From positions 1-64,000 of the forward strand of contig JBCCGK010000068.1 in NCBI GenBank assembly GCA_039029315.1: 64,000 nucleotides of DNA, read 5' to 3'. This DNA is from JBCCCJ01 sp039029315. Its GTDB lineage: Bacteria > Bacteroidota > Bacteroidia > J057. Each line of letters starts with the position of its first letter. The first letter of the stretch is position 1. Under the pieces are notes generated by a model. It made no database searches. It saw only the letters and a program-made list of their open reading frames with translations, and was not told the origin of the DNA. The translations under genes and the position numbers were made by a program. Shown piece by piece: positions 1 through 9,000 of this stretch.

Positions 1-158
1 CCCCTTTTCGCCTAATATCCCCCCTCAAGAGGTGGGACTGGCAAGAATTTTCCTGCTTTTCAGCAGAAAAGGCCTTGTGCGAAGTCCCATTTGTAAGGGG
101 ACGGGCCAGTGCGAAGGGGTTCAACAAAACATCAAAAAACTTCGGTTACACTGCACTA
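1..158. other. Gene-free left edge
   Basis: I see no gene in this stretch. It holds a loose inverted repeat (CCCCTTTTCGC at the extreme left against GCGAAGGGG near 111-119) and a small hairpin around CCTGCTTTTCAGCAG. It ends at the TA dinucleotide (157-158) that borders the terminal repeat starting at 159. Confidence 0.4.
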
Positions 159-381
159 AGTAAGGGGACACATTTATTTGTGAGGGATATAGGGGGTATA
201 GGGTAGAAATCTTACCAATCAAGCCATTATATCCTCTATTTCCCTTATACCCAAAATCAAAACTAATATTGTTCACCCAATTATTTCTAGCCGACATTTT
301 CTGAAAGTATCCAAGATTTACCTGATAATTAAGCCATTGATATGGATGATAACTTTGGATAGCATTCCTTAGTTCTTTTTT
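124..381 (-). pseudogene. Coding remnant without a start, ending in TGA at 121-123
   Basis: The minus strand is open from repeat copy A1 down to a TGA at 121-123. It gives a protein-like sequence that includes SYHPYQWLNYQVNLGYF and NNISFDFGYKGNRGYNGLIG. There is no start codon in a sensible position because the upstream side is repeat A1. The aromatic/glycine pattern would suit an outer-membrane barrel fragment, but I cannot name a family. The segment encoding FDFGxKGNRGxNGLIGK is duplicated in inverted orientation at 3835-3894, so the fragment is probably debris of a gene broken during the rearrangement that produced the inverted repeats. Confidence 0.35.
212..271. repeat. 60-bp inverted repeat, left arm
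   Basis: Its reverse complement matches 3835-3894 with three mismatches over 60 bp. The arm sits immediately inside the left terminal repeat (159-211) of the proposed cassette. Both arms can be read as the same peptide pattern, FDFGxKGNRGxNGLIGK. Confidence 0.85.
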
Positions 382-527
382 AGAGACTGTTTGGGAATCT
401 GTGCTGAGAATTTTTAGGGTGTATTTTTTTCTCAGACAAGGCTCTTTTTTGTTCTCATAGTGGTGCTATGAGGACAAAAAAAGCTGTAGGATGAGGAAAA
501 AAGACGCATACAAAAAACAGTCTCTTA
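382..527 (+). repeat. Family-A miniature TIR element, copy A1
   Basis: It begins TAGAGACTGTTTGGGA and ends AAACAGTCTCTTA, giving perfect short terminal inverted repeats. Inside is a long hairpin, TTGTTCTCATAG-tggtg-CTATGAGGACAA, flanked by T- and A-tracts. At about 146 bp it is slightly shorter than its sisters because a segment near the right end is missing. It lies 3 bp beyond the stop codon of the cytochrome b561 gene, where its T-rich hairpin could act as a terminator. The other copies are at 21469, 25998, 48305, 55147 and 60625. Confidence 0.85.
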
Positions 528-529
528 CC

Positions 530-1063
530 TTAGAAAAAGATTCTCCTTAGGGTATTTTCTTTCGTTACGATATAGTGCTTAGCTACACCTATCACGTGAA
601 TGACAAAAAACACCATCAGAATGAAAGCCATAATTCCATGGCCTTTGAGGGACAGTATTTCGCTCCGATCGATAATCAGTGCCAGATTTCCATTGCTTAT
701 TGCTTCGCCATATCCACCAAAAATCAACGTAGCAATTCCTGAAATGGCAATTCCAAAAAGGAGAAAGTAAAACGCATTATGTAACCAAATAGCAAATTTG
801 TCATTAAATGTTGAACCGGTTTTTAGGTCTGCGGGGCGTGGTGCTTTAAAAAACAACCAACTTCTTATTGCTGTAAGAATGAGAACGATTATTCCAAGCA
901 AAACATGAATTTTTACTAGCCCTGCTTTTTCTGCTGGTTCGATTCCTTCCATATATTTTCCAAGCGGAAATAAAAGGAATATCAATAGAGCTGTCAGCCA
1001 ATGAATGGCGATTGCCCCCTTACTATACTTTTGAGTTACATCATTTCGAATCGTTTCTTCCAT
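530..1063 (-). CDS. Cytochrome b561 family protein
   Basis: A 177-residue integral membrane b-type cytochrome of the prokaryotic b561 family, expected to pass electrons between quinol and a periplasmic or membrane partner. Four membrane segments are visible. Likely haem-ligand histidines are in IAIHW (first helix), VKIHV (second), GHGI and VIHVIG (last two), as in the family. I start at 1063 (MEETIRND) because the 18 residues encoded upstream of it do not look like the family N-terminus. It is the last gene of a minus-strand run AraC, DUF1772-like, lipoprotein, lipoprotein, b561. Repeat A1 begins 3 bp after the stop. The electron partner is unknown; the neighbouring lipoproteins are candidates. 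Confidence 0.85.
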   Translation of the reverse strand: MEETIRNDVTQKYSKGAIAIHWLTALLIFLLFPLGKYMEGIEPAEKAGLVKIHVLLGIIVLILTAIRSWLFFKAPRPADLKTGSTFNDKFAIWLHNAFYFLLFGIAISGIATLIFGGYGEAISNGNLALIIDRSEILSLKGHGIMAFILMVFFVIHVIGVAKHYIVTKENTLRRIFF

Positions 1064-1154
1064 GTTATTTTGATGTAAAGACATACAAGTGGCCCTTCTT
1101 ATTTGCCATACCAACAAGAAGATTGTAGACGATACTCCTTGTTGAAGTAAATCG

Positions 1155-1580
1155 TTATTCTCTGATTATGTTGTAAAGAGAAGCATTGGGTTTTAAGCCT
1201 TCAGGAGGTGGAACTCCTAGTTCCTTTCCCATTTTATTCGCTGCATCCTTAAATGCTTGAGGGGATTTCCATAAGGCTACATTTACCAGTTGAAATCTAG
1301 CATCAACTTTCATGGATTGATGCAGTTTTGTGGAAATATATCCTGGCTGGGTTTTGAGAAAATCACGGCAAACTTCCCAATACTTTATTGATTCATCCAA
1401 CTTTCCAGCTGGCACTTCGAAAGAATTTATTAGCGTGATATGTCCTATTTCTGTTCTTTTCATACTCGACTTGTTTTCCTTGTTCAATCCAGAGCTTTTT
1501 CCATCGCTGCATGATGTTACAAGCACAATTGAGAAAGCAATGAAAAGACTATTGATAAACAATTTTAAGATCTGGTTCAT
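1155..1580 (-). CDS. Lipoprotein with ABM-like (antibiotic biosynthesis monooxygenase) fold
   Basis: A 141-residue protein with a signal peptide and a lipobox (VTSC) predicting an acylated cysteine near residue 24, so it is probably exported and membrane-anchored. The mature part (HITLINSFEVPAGKLDES, then YWEVCRDFLKTQPGYIS, FQLVNVALWKSPQAF) has the dimeric alpha/beta-barrel pattern of ABM proteins: a beta strand with N/F, a helix ending in PGY, and a strand followed by W.S...F. Family members include small cofactor-free oxygenases and stress proteins, but an exported lipoprotein version is unusual. The next gene (1699-2124) is a diverged relative. The substrate is unknown. Confidence in the fold is moderate; confidence in catalysis is low. 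Confidence 0.65.
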   Translation of the reverse strand: MNQILKLFINSLFIAFSIVLVTSCSDGKSSGLNKENKSSMKRTEIGHITLINSFEVPAGKLDESIKYWEVCRDFLKTQPGYISTKLHQSMKVDARFQLVNVALWKSPQAFKDAANKMGKELGVPPPEGLKPNASLYNIIRE

Positions 1581-1698
1581 CTGAAGTTTTTATAAAAATT
1601 TGTTTTTCTAATTGTTGAGCTTACCATTCCTTGTTCTCAGAGAATACTTGTATCTCTCCTTGATTTTCTCTGAGGAGTCTTTTTCCAATCTGGTGGGC

Positions 1699-2124
1699 TT
1701 ATTTTTTTGTGTAATACCCTAATGTACCCATGCCAAATAAATGCTCAAATTGTTTTTTGGGGAGTTTTGCTTCTAAGGCAAGAATTTGTTGATCAGAGAA
1801 AGCATTTCGCAAAGATTCAAGGTCTTTCCACTCACTATGGGCTAAAATGAGTCTAGATTCACCAACACCCGAACTTAAAGAGGCCAATACAAATCCAGGC
1901 TTTTTTTTCATTTCGGCAGCTAATATGTTCCAATTATTCTTAAAATCTGTTTCCTCAGAAGGATTGAAAACATAACCTTGAACAGATAGTATAGAACCTT
2001 TATGGGGAGTGCCAAATTGTTGAAAAGCATAATGATGCTGTGGCCCACACCCAATTGAAAACAAGCAAAAAATTGCGAAAAATAATATTACCCATGTGCT
2101 GAATAAACTATGATAAATATTCAT
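1699..2124 (-). CDS. Second lipoprotein with ABM-like fold
   Basis: A 141-residue predicted lipoprotein with an N-terminal hydrophobic segment and lipobox FSIGC. The mature domain repeats the layout of the downstream neighbour: a VQGYVFNPSE strand, a helix ending in KKPGFVLASL, then a strand with HSEWKDLESLRNAF. This W....L..AF motif is typical of ABM domains. Both proteins are the same length and probably arose by tandem duplication, though identity is low by eye. Catalytic residues cannot be assigned. It sits in the minus-strand cassette between the DUF1772-like gene and its paralogue, separated by about 120-175 bp of AT-rich spacer, so independent promoters are possible. Confidence 0.6.
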   Translation of the reverse strand: MNIYHSLFSTWVILFFAIFCLFSIGCGPQHHYAFQQFGTPHKGSILSVQGYVFNPSEETDFKNNWNILAAEMKKKPGFVLASLSSGVGESRLILAHSEWKDLESLRNAFSDQQILALEAKLPKKQFEHLFGMGTLGYYTKK

Positions 2125-2299
2125 TTGTATGTTGATTTAGCTCTTTTTTAAAGAAAATGGTTTTTTGACAATGTTAGTGGAGCCGGTAATAAATTCTTTC
2201 TTGCTCACTTATGACCTCTTCCCCACAGGTCCCGTTTCTCCTTTAGGAGAAACAACCCACCATTCTACTTCCAGAACTTTTGTCAAAGAACCAAGAATA

Positions 2300-2764
2300 T
2301 TAACTTTGATATTTTAGTATGCCGATTACTGCCAATATAGCGGCAAGGGAAGTCATAGTTATTCTGATGAAATGAAGCCTGCCCCAGGTTACCAATGTTT
2401 CGGGTATAGCTTCCACAGAAATTGTTTTATTCATAAAGGAGGTGTTCGCTTTTACAAAGAAAATCATAGTAATTGCGATCACTCCTACCATAAGCAGGGA
2501 AGCAAGCAACCAGTATATTCTACTATTAGAATTGCTCCAAGTGACTGCTAAGGTTACTACTGGCAAGATTAAACTTAGTATCCCAAGAGGCCCAGTAGCA
2601 TCGGAGATTCCCCCCGAATATGTAGAAAACCAATGTAAAAAATCATCGGGAGCTACTTGCTTCCAAAAAGGAAGGTGAGAGGTATAAATGCAGAGCATGA
2701 CCCCACAAAATGTAGCGATTACTAGGAGGGAACCGAATTGACTAGCAAGGGCAATATTTTTCAT
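2300..2764 (-). CDS. DUF1772-like four-helix membrane protein
   Basis: A 154-residue protein with four predicted membrane helices. The features resemble the DUF1772 (anthrone-oxygenase-like) family: an early aromatic stretch, a loop with an N between helices (KANTSFMNKTI), and a C-terminal W-x(2)-L-H-x-x-R pattern (TWGRLHFIRI). Some members of that family take part in oxidation of aromatic polyketides, but most are uncharacterised. Its position beside two ABM-like proteins is notable because both DUF1772 and ABM families include anthrone oxygenases. A small redox or aromatic-oxidation module is therefore possible, as inference only. The start at 2764 is natural, just downstream of the AraC gene. 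Confidence 0.6.
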   Translation of the reverse strand: MKNIALASQFGSLLVIATFCGVMLCIYTSHLPFWKQVAPDDFLHWFSTYSGGISDATGPLGILSLILPVVTLAVTWSNSNSRIYWLLASLLMVGVIAITMIFFVKANTSFMNKTISVEAIPETLVTWGRLHFIRITMTSLAAILAVIGILKYQS

Positions 2765-2935
2765 AACAGATTACGAGATGTAACTGGTGCTACTGTTTGC
2801 TGTAAACAAGAAGCAGCTGTCGAAAGAAAACATAAAAGGGTATTCAACCCCTTAAGATATTCATTTAGGACTGCCTTCAGCTTCCAAACAATAACAATCA
2901 ATACTTATTGCACAAAGCTACGGTCTAGACGAATG

Positions 2936-3745
2936 TTAAAATTGTAAGAATCGGAAATCAGGTATTTTTTTTCGAATTTCTTTAGGAGAGAATCCTGTAA
3001 TATTCTTCACAGAATTGGTAAAATGAGCTTGGTCGGAGTAGTTTTGTGAGTAGGAAATTGATGTTAACAAATCATCAGAATCCTTCATCTGTTGAACTAT
3101 TTGCTTCACCTTTAACAAGTGAATATATTCTTTTGGTGAACAACCTATGTTTCTGTAAAAATGATTTCTGAGGGTTCTGCCTGAAATGCCCATTTCCTTA
3201 GAAATATCCGAAATGCAAATATTTCCATTGCTTTTTTCAATTAGTTCAACTGCTTGAATAATTGTGCTTAAATCTTTAGGAATAATTGTGTCCAGGAAAG
3301 CATTTTCAACTTCCTCAAACATTTGTTTTGGGGAGGTGCACTTTTTGATTGCTTTTACAAATGAAATTGCCCTGGTTTTAAAAAGATCTGGTGTTTTAAT
3401 TAACCAAGGAAGATGTGAGATATTTTCATTTGTGAAAAAAGCTAAGGCATAAGGCTTGATATGTGTGCCAAGGATTTTAACCCTTTCAGTCAGTGGTTTT
3501 ATTGATATTTTATCCGTTGATATTTTTGATATGACAATCTCTGCTTTCGCAGATTCTTTTAAGGTGTGATTCGTAACTAAAAATGGGTAATCAAAAAAAT
3601 ATCCAAAAGTAATTCTGGGAAAAGGAAGGATATGTTCAGTTTTTAACTTTAGGTCTTCAACGGATATATCAATAAAAAAATAATATTCAACCAAGCTTTG
3701 TAGGTAGATATCAGATGGTTTCTGTATGACAAAATCATTGTTCAT
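2936..3745 (-). CDS. AraC family transcriptional regulator
   Basis: A 269-residue regulator. The C-terminal third holds two helix-turn-helix units typical of AraC/XylS: ISDISKEMGISGRTLRNHF and then SISYSQNYSDQAHFTNSVK, closed by the conserved TGFSPKEIR. The N-terminal part (residues 1-150) resembles the effector/dimerisation region of Bacteroidota AraC proteins with lengthened N-termini; no ligand can be inferred. It is the first gene of the minus-strand cassette, with 171 bp to the DUF1772-like gene. It is the obvious candidate regulator of the four downstream genes and possibly of itself. Its upstream region (3746-3834) runs directly into the 60-bp inverted repeat. Confidence 0.9.
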   Translation of the reverse strand: MNNDFVIQKPSDIYLQSLVEYYFFIDISVEDLKLKTEHILPFPRITFGYFFDYPFLVTNHTLKESAKAEIVISKISTDKISIKPLTERVKILGTHIKPYALAFFTNENISHLPWLIKTPDLFKTRAISFVKAIKKCTSPKQMFEEVENAFLDTIIPKDLSTIIQAVELIEKSNGNICISDISKEMGISGRTLRNHFYRNIGCSPKEYIHLLKVKQIVQQMKDSDDLLTSISYSQNYSDQAHFTNSVKNITGFSPKEIRKKIPDFRFLQF

Positions 3746-3834
3746 GATTCTGCATTTTTATTGTAACTGCCTTCCATTATTTCAAATTGAGTGAATATTA
3801 TCAATAAATGCAAGTTATTGAAATAAGTGGATGG

Positions 3835-3894
3835 CAATATTAGGTTTGATTTTGGGAATAAGGGAAATAGAGGATTTAATGGCTTGATTGGTAA
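3835..3894. repeat. 60-bp inverted repeat, right arm
   Basis: This is the inverted partner of 212-271, with three mismatches. Read on the plus strand it encodes the same FDFGxKGNRGxNGLIGK pattern seen in the minus-strand remnant at the left end. The frame is closed by a stop about 9 codons later and by a TAA about 20 bases upstream of the arm, so it is not a gene. Confidence 0.85.
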
Positions 3895-3983
3895 AATTCC
3901 TGGCCTTGTGGGCTGATGTCTCCCGCTGGCGGGAGAGCGAGAGGGTGGAAGATGATTGCCAAATATAAATGTGTCTACTTACT
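3895..3983 (-). repeat. Half family-B element at the right end of the cassette
   Basis: It corresponds to the half of element B1 (48081-48238) that contains the GC-rich palindrome CTCCCGCTGGCGGGAG, and it ends in GTGTCTACTTACT followed by TA. The other half of a normal family-B element is absent and the inverted repeat and gene cassette lie in its place. Confidence 0.75.
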
Positions 3984-4197
3984 TATCACAAAGGTCTGAA
4001 TTTCTCAGAAGCAACAGTGCGAAATGATGGAGGAGCTCCCTGGGACCTCGCATAGATTTAAAACCAAGCCATAGCGCAACTATGGTTTGATAATCAATGC
4101 CTTAGTAGTTAAATTTCCCTTTCTGAGTTTGCGGTCCAGGATTGGGAATTGGAATGTCGATTTTTGATCAACCCTACAGATTGAGCACCCCAATACC

Positions 4198-6042
4198 TCA
4201 CTCCTTCGGAAGGAGTTGATCAAAGGCAAGTCCACTATGGCCTTCACCGCGTCCGGTTTGTTTTCGAATGCCGATCCAGGTATAGACCTGCCCATCGCAC
4301 CATCTGGTTCGTTGGAAACTCTTTCTGACACTGATTCCTGCACGAGGAACTTCTTCTTCATGAAGAAAGTAGGTATCAGCAGGGCTGTTATCGAGACCTT
4401 CCCGAAGGAGAGTCGTTCTGGGTTCTACTTTTCGGGGAATCTTCGTGTCTCCTTCGAGTAGGCGTGGCATGGCTGCGCGTTGAAGTTGTATCTGCCGATG
4501 GCTTGGATCTCCTTCTTTTCTCGCCGGAATGAATGGTATCCATTGTTCTGGAACACGATTGACAACTTGATAACGGATCTTGGCCTCATTCTCAATCGCG
4601 GGAGTCGGAGGAGGAGGGGGAATGAATTGCTGGAACTTATTAAATAATTCCAAGCCTGCTTCCCGACCGGGTTTGCTTTTTCCAGTGGCTAGGGGAACCC
4701 AGGTCTCTACGCCCCAAACCATATTGGCGATTTCATCTCTTAATAGAAAGCATTCTTCCAAGGCTTTGCTTTCCATCACTTTGGGAGCAGCAGGGAGGAG
4801 CAATAAGCTTAAGTCCGCTGGCACATCTTCATTTCCCTGAATGGCCAAATTGTACATACTCCATCGCTTCCAATCCTCGTCTCTGCCTGTTCCTGCGGCT
4901 TCAATCCAGATGTTTTCTCCAAATACATTTCGGACAGACAACCCTCTGACATTGGCAAGACTTCCTACAGGCAAAGTAAATGGCACCAGGAACCAGTCAT
5001 TGGCATAAATGAGTCCAAATTCCATCAGCAACAATTTGTTCAAATCTGTGGTATCTGGTGTGATGCCACCTAAATTGGTTTTCCAGTCCTCATATGACCA
5101 CCAGCGTGTATGCGGCATTCCCGCAAAGGTCATGGGTGAGGGCAGGAAGGAAAGCGTGAAGGATTGCTCAACCTCTGCCAGGGAAGGGGAATTGTCGACC
5201 GTCCCTAGCTGATTTCTGCTTTGGTCGATATCCAGATTGTACCAATCCAGATGGCCATGATAGTATTCTTCCGCTACCAGCACCTTTTCTCCTCCCGCAT
5301 CATCTATAGGCGCTGAGCAAGAAAACTGATGTTCTAAATAGGATGGCTTCCAGGATTGATTCGGCTGTTCTTTGGTAGGTTGGACATATAATTTTTGGAA
5401 CCAGGCAACAAACTGATCACCGAGATCATTGACTGTTTGTTTTTCTGCCTCTGAGGATGTGCTTATATGTGTAGATGCTGGTTCGGGACTGGCTTTTGTC
5501 AGTTGTTCATATAAGGCATATCCATCCATTCTTTTTTGCGAGCCAATCGCTGCCAATTCTTGCCATACTTTGATATGTGCAGTTTTGTATGCTTCAGATT
5601 CTATGGCAGGATAAGTGGGTGCCTGAATGGTATAGCGAGAAAGATTGGTAAATTCTGCTGGTAAGCTGGGATTGATCCTGCCAACCATCTTCAACCATTG
5701 CCGTCCCATGAGTAGACGAATGTCAAGAGATACTTCCTGTCCACCCAAGGTGAAAGGTATCGCCTGATGCTCAACTTTCACTTCAAGCGGCAGTTCATTC
5801 TCCAATGCTTGCGTTTGCTCCCCGGCCTGATACTTGGTCAGTTGGGTTGCTTGCACATGAACTTTAGCCAGAATGGGAGAGCCAGCATCATCACCTTTGA
5901 ATTCCCCCATTTGCCATTGTTTGGACAGCATCCATAGGGCATCCCGCACTTCTGCTTTAAGCGCTCGGTCAAAGTCTTCTGTTCTTGGTCGCCCTTCCAG
6001 GCGGTTCCAGCGCATGAGGGTAGGATGGTATATGCTACTCAT
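4198..6042 (-). CDS. Large conserved protein of unknown function, last gene of the giant operon
   Basis: A 614-residue protein I cannot assign to a named family. The N-terminus has a recognisable block (ALWMLSKQWQMGEFKGDDAG, residues about 34-53). The C-terminus holds another: VPEQWIPFIPA, then EEEVPRAG, an aromatic/arginine stretch with RTRW, and GRGEGHSGLAFD before the end. I recall similar patterns in large uncharacterised proteins of several phyla, but not a function. There is no signal peptide or membrane segment. The start at 6042 (MSSIYHPTLMRW) is chosen over the upstream ATG because it overlaps the previous gene's stop by 8 bp (ATGAGTAG), indicating translational coupling. A proline run (FIPPPPPTP) separates the two halves. 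Confidence 0.75.
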   Translation of the reverse strand: MSSIYHPTLMRWNRLEGRPRTEDFDRALKAEVRDALWMLSKQWQMGEFKGDDAGSPILAKVHVQATQLTKYQAGEQTQALENELPLEVKVEHQAIPFTLGGQEVSLDIRLLMGRQWLKMVGRINPSLPAEFTNLSRYTIQAPTYPAIESEAYKTAHIKVWQELAAIGSQKRMDGYALYEQLTKASPEPASTHISTSSEAEKQTVNDLGDQFVAWFQKLYVQPTKEQPNQSWKPSYLEHQFSCSAPIDDAGGEKVLVAEEYYHGHLDWYNLDIDQSRNQLGTVDNSPSLAEVEQSFTLSFLPSPMTFAGMPHTRWWSYEDWKTNLGGITPDTTDLNKLLLMEFGLIYANDWFLVPFTLPVGSLANVRGLSVRNVFGENIWIEAAGTGRDEDWKRWSMYNLAIQGNEDVPADLSLLLLPAAPKVMESKALEECFLLRDEIANMVWGVETWVPLATGKSKPGREAGLELFNKFQQFIPPPPPTPAIENEAKIRYQVVNRVPEQWIPFIPARKEGDPSHRQIQLQRAAMPRLLEGDTKIPRKVEPRTTLLREGLDNSPADTYFLHEEEVPRAGISVRKSFQRTRWCDGQVYTWIGIRKQTGRGEGHSGLAFDQLLPKE

Positions 6043-9000
6043 TGTCTTGAATTGTTGCAGAATTGGATGGAAAAGGAAATTCAAAGTTATGGGCATAATT
6101 GAGGCCCATCGTCACAAGTCGGAAGGGAGCGGCAGAAACTGTAGCGGGCGAAAATTGAGCATAAGGAGAAGATTCTATATGCGCAGGTTCCACAGCTCTA
6201 AGCTTTGCCAAGTCCAGGGTTTCATGTAAACTATTTACCAGGTGCTGCCATTTCCACTCCTGATTTGTGGCGAACTCTGGAGTAGTAACGAGTAACATGG
6301 CTTGTGGAGCCTCATTGTTGGGCTGGTCATAGTGAAAGCTAAGCCCTGTGGTCTCCGTTTTTACTGGAATAACCTCAGTCCATTCATCCACCAGAATGCC
6401 ACATTGTGTGGCAGCGGCTGATGGAGCATGCGCAGTATATAGAAGCTTATCGGTTTCAAGGGAATATTCAGAAGGAAAGGCCAGTGCTAACCAGCTATCA
6501 TTCGGTTGAAAAGGGAATTGAAGAGGAGTTACGTTCAATGATTGTGAAGGATTCATTCCCTCCACATGCATAACTACATGTTCCCAATGGTACAACTTTT
6601 CACGAACCCTGGCAATTCCATAGAGCCAGTCATCTAGTGGAAACATTGCTCCTTGATCCACTTGATATTGCATCAATTGATCAAGATGAGAATTACTGAG
6701 ACAATTGGCTAATTCATCCTGATGATCTGTGCCAAGGTGAATGTGTGGAATGAGCAAAAATTCTTCCCCAAAAAGCAACTTCGCAATTTGTTGGAGCAAA
6801 GAAACTTTGGTTTGTGGAGCTGCTTCAGTATCATATTCAGTCAACAAGAGTTGAATCTGCCCAAGACTTTCAAGCAGGGAATCACCGAACTTTTGTGCAT
6901 GTTTCAGCATATCTTCTGCAAACACCACAATTTGCCGCTCTTGATCATTGATATCCAGATCTATCAGATCGAAGCTTGTCAATGCCCCTGGTGAAGCAGT
7001 TCGAAGGTTTTCAACTGAACTGGTGATGTGGGTGAAATCTGTGTGAGAATCTTCCAGAAACTGTGTGATCTGTTGATGCTTGGTATCAAAATCTTCTTTT
7101 TTCAAGAGAAGATCAGTATGGAATTGAGGAATATCAGGCGGATCACCTACAAGGGTATAGGAGGTGGAGATGATTCGCTCTGCTCGTAAGAGAATGTCAA
7201 TATTCATATCAGGATCGTTGCCAGGATCATAATCGGCAATGACCATATCGAATGCCTGCTCCTTTTCAATCCACCGTTGCTTATACGCTGCCACTATTTC
7301 ATAAATGGAGGCAAATATGGTGGCTTTGCGATCATATAGGTAGCCAAAGCCTGCTTGCTGAAAACCAAACTGACTCAGACTCAGAAGTGCATGCAGGAAG
7401 TCCGTAGAAAATTGATCCACCTCGCCCAGAATAGCCGTCTTTTCTGTCAGAATTTCATCAAACTCATCTTTATCAAATAAGCCTGTATAGCCTGAAGCCA
7501 CATAGGGTTGCAAAAAGCTTAGGACATTCTTTGGAGGTGGAGGTAGGGTCAATTGGCCTTCCAGTAAACTGATGGCTTGATCAATTCTACTTTTATCCAG
7601 AACAGTATCCCCATTCACCTCAGAGGTACCTTCATGTTGAACCTTCATGTCCGTGGCTTCCAACGGACGAGATTCAAGGACCAGGGACCTCAAGCTTCTC
7701 AGAAGTGGCATCAATTCGAAGATCGTTTTTTGATCCGGGATGGGTTGCGCATACGAGATGCTAATCTCTATGTCAGGGCGATAGGAAATATCTGAAGTCG
7801 GATTGCTATGGATATACTGAAGAATATAGTCATCGAGGGCTGTCAGGATTTTGTCACTTTCTACATTGACAAGATATAATAGATCAATGGGCATCAATCT
7901 GTGATCAGGTGAGCCAAAGGTCAGATCAGAGAGTTTGATCGGTGGTAATTCCACTGGATCATTGGGCTCTTCTCCCGAGAGATAAGTCGGGCGGAAGTAG
8001 GAGGCCGAAATATAGACCTCATCAAAATCAGGCAGAAGTGAATCAAGCCAGGCATTGATGGAGGGTTCGGCGAGAACCCTTGGCGTGGAATGCGGAATGG
8101 CAGCAGGAGTGACAGGGAAATGTATGCCAAAGCGTTGAGTGAAGGTGATCCCGCTTCGAGGGGTACGCGCGACTTCCGGTGTTTGGGGATGAGTTCCTTT
8201 GCTATAGGCATCCAACACTCCAGCTGCTCGGTCATAGTTTGTCTGAACAACCTGGTGTACACTTTCAGCCATGACCAGATCAGCCACTGCATCATTGATA
8301 TCACGAATGCGGTTGAGCTCCTCATGGATGATCTCTATCTGGTCAGGAGTAGCTGGTTTCAGATCTTTGCCAAAAGGATAGGTTTCGTTCCCAGTGATAG
8401 AAGATTGATTGAGAAGAGAAAGGCCATTGATTACATTTCTTGCCTCTATCTGTGTGATCGATTCAAATCCTTCTTGTCCTTCGGCAGTGGTATCAGTTCG
8501 TTGATTGCTTCGAAGGGGGAATACTCGTCTTAACTCATAAATGCAGGCATCTACTTCAGCTTCATTATGCCGATCGTGCAAGCCTCTTTCTAATTCATAG
8601 CCCAACAAGGCCCCTATACTCTGTCCTTCCTGCATCCCTTCGATGATGTGCATGGCAGCCCGGACCCGTTCGGAAGAAAGATTGATTTGATACTCCTCCG
8701 CTGAATAGGATTCGTAGGCATTTCGTAACACAGCCCCTGTCATGGCATGATTGAGGGAGGGAGCATGAATGTATCCAAGATTGCTGCTATCTCTTTGAAG
8801 AGTTCCTGTCTGTTCAGGATCAAATATGTCGCTGAGTTCTGGCGAAAGATCATTTACTAGAGAGAGTTCCCGCGTATCTGGCGTAAGATCCTCTACCCAG
8901 CCGTAGGCACCAATGTAGAGACCTTCTTGAACATCTGCATGGGCAGAACTCTGACGGTACCGCATGGCCTGCAATTGTAAATTGACAAGGCCCAATAACC

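Larger units (their letters stand above)
159..3983. mobile_element. Putative TIR-bounded cassette carrying five genes
   Basis: The left end (AGTAAGGGGACACATTTAT, 159-177) and the right end (reverse complement AGTAAGTAGACACATTTAT, 3965-3983) are near-identical and inverted. Each is bordered by TA (157-158 and 3984-3985). The right 86-89 bp match one half of the short family-B elements at 48081-48238 and 61342-61498. A 60-bp inverted repeat lies just inside each end. Between them are five minus-strand genes: AraC, DUF1772-like, two ABM-like lipoproteins and cytochrome b561. No transposase is visible, so if mobile it would be mobilised in trans. Alternatively, two separate repeat copies happen to flank these genes. 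The ends are seen directly; the mobility is inference. Confidence 0.45.

Noticed and set aside
382..527. Family-A repeats considered as REP sequences or simple terminators
   Set aside because: They are longer than REPs and have conserved terminal inverted repeats bordered by TA, which fits miniature transposons better; the terminator role may be secondary.
4080..4361. A 93-codon minus-strand frame overlapping the end of the last giant-operon gene
   Set aside because: It lies in another frame of the same strand over that gene's C-terminal coding region and has no family features. Most of it is a frame shadow.
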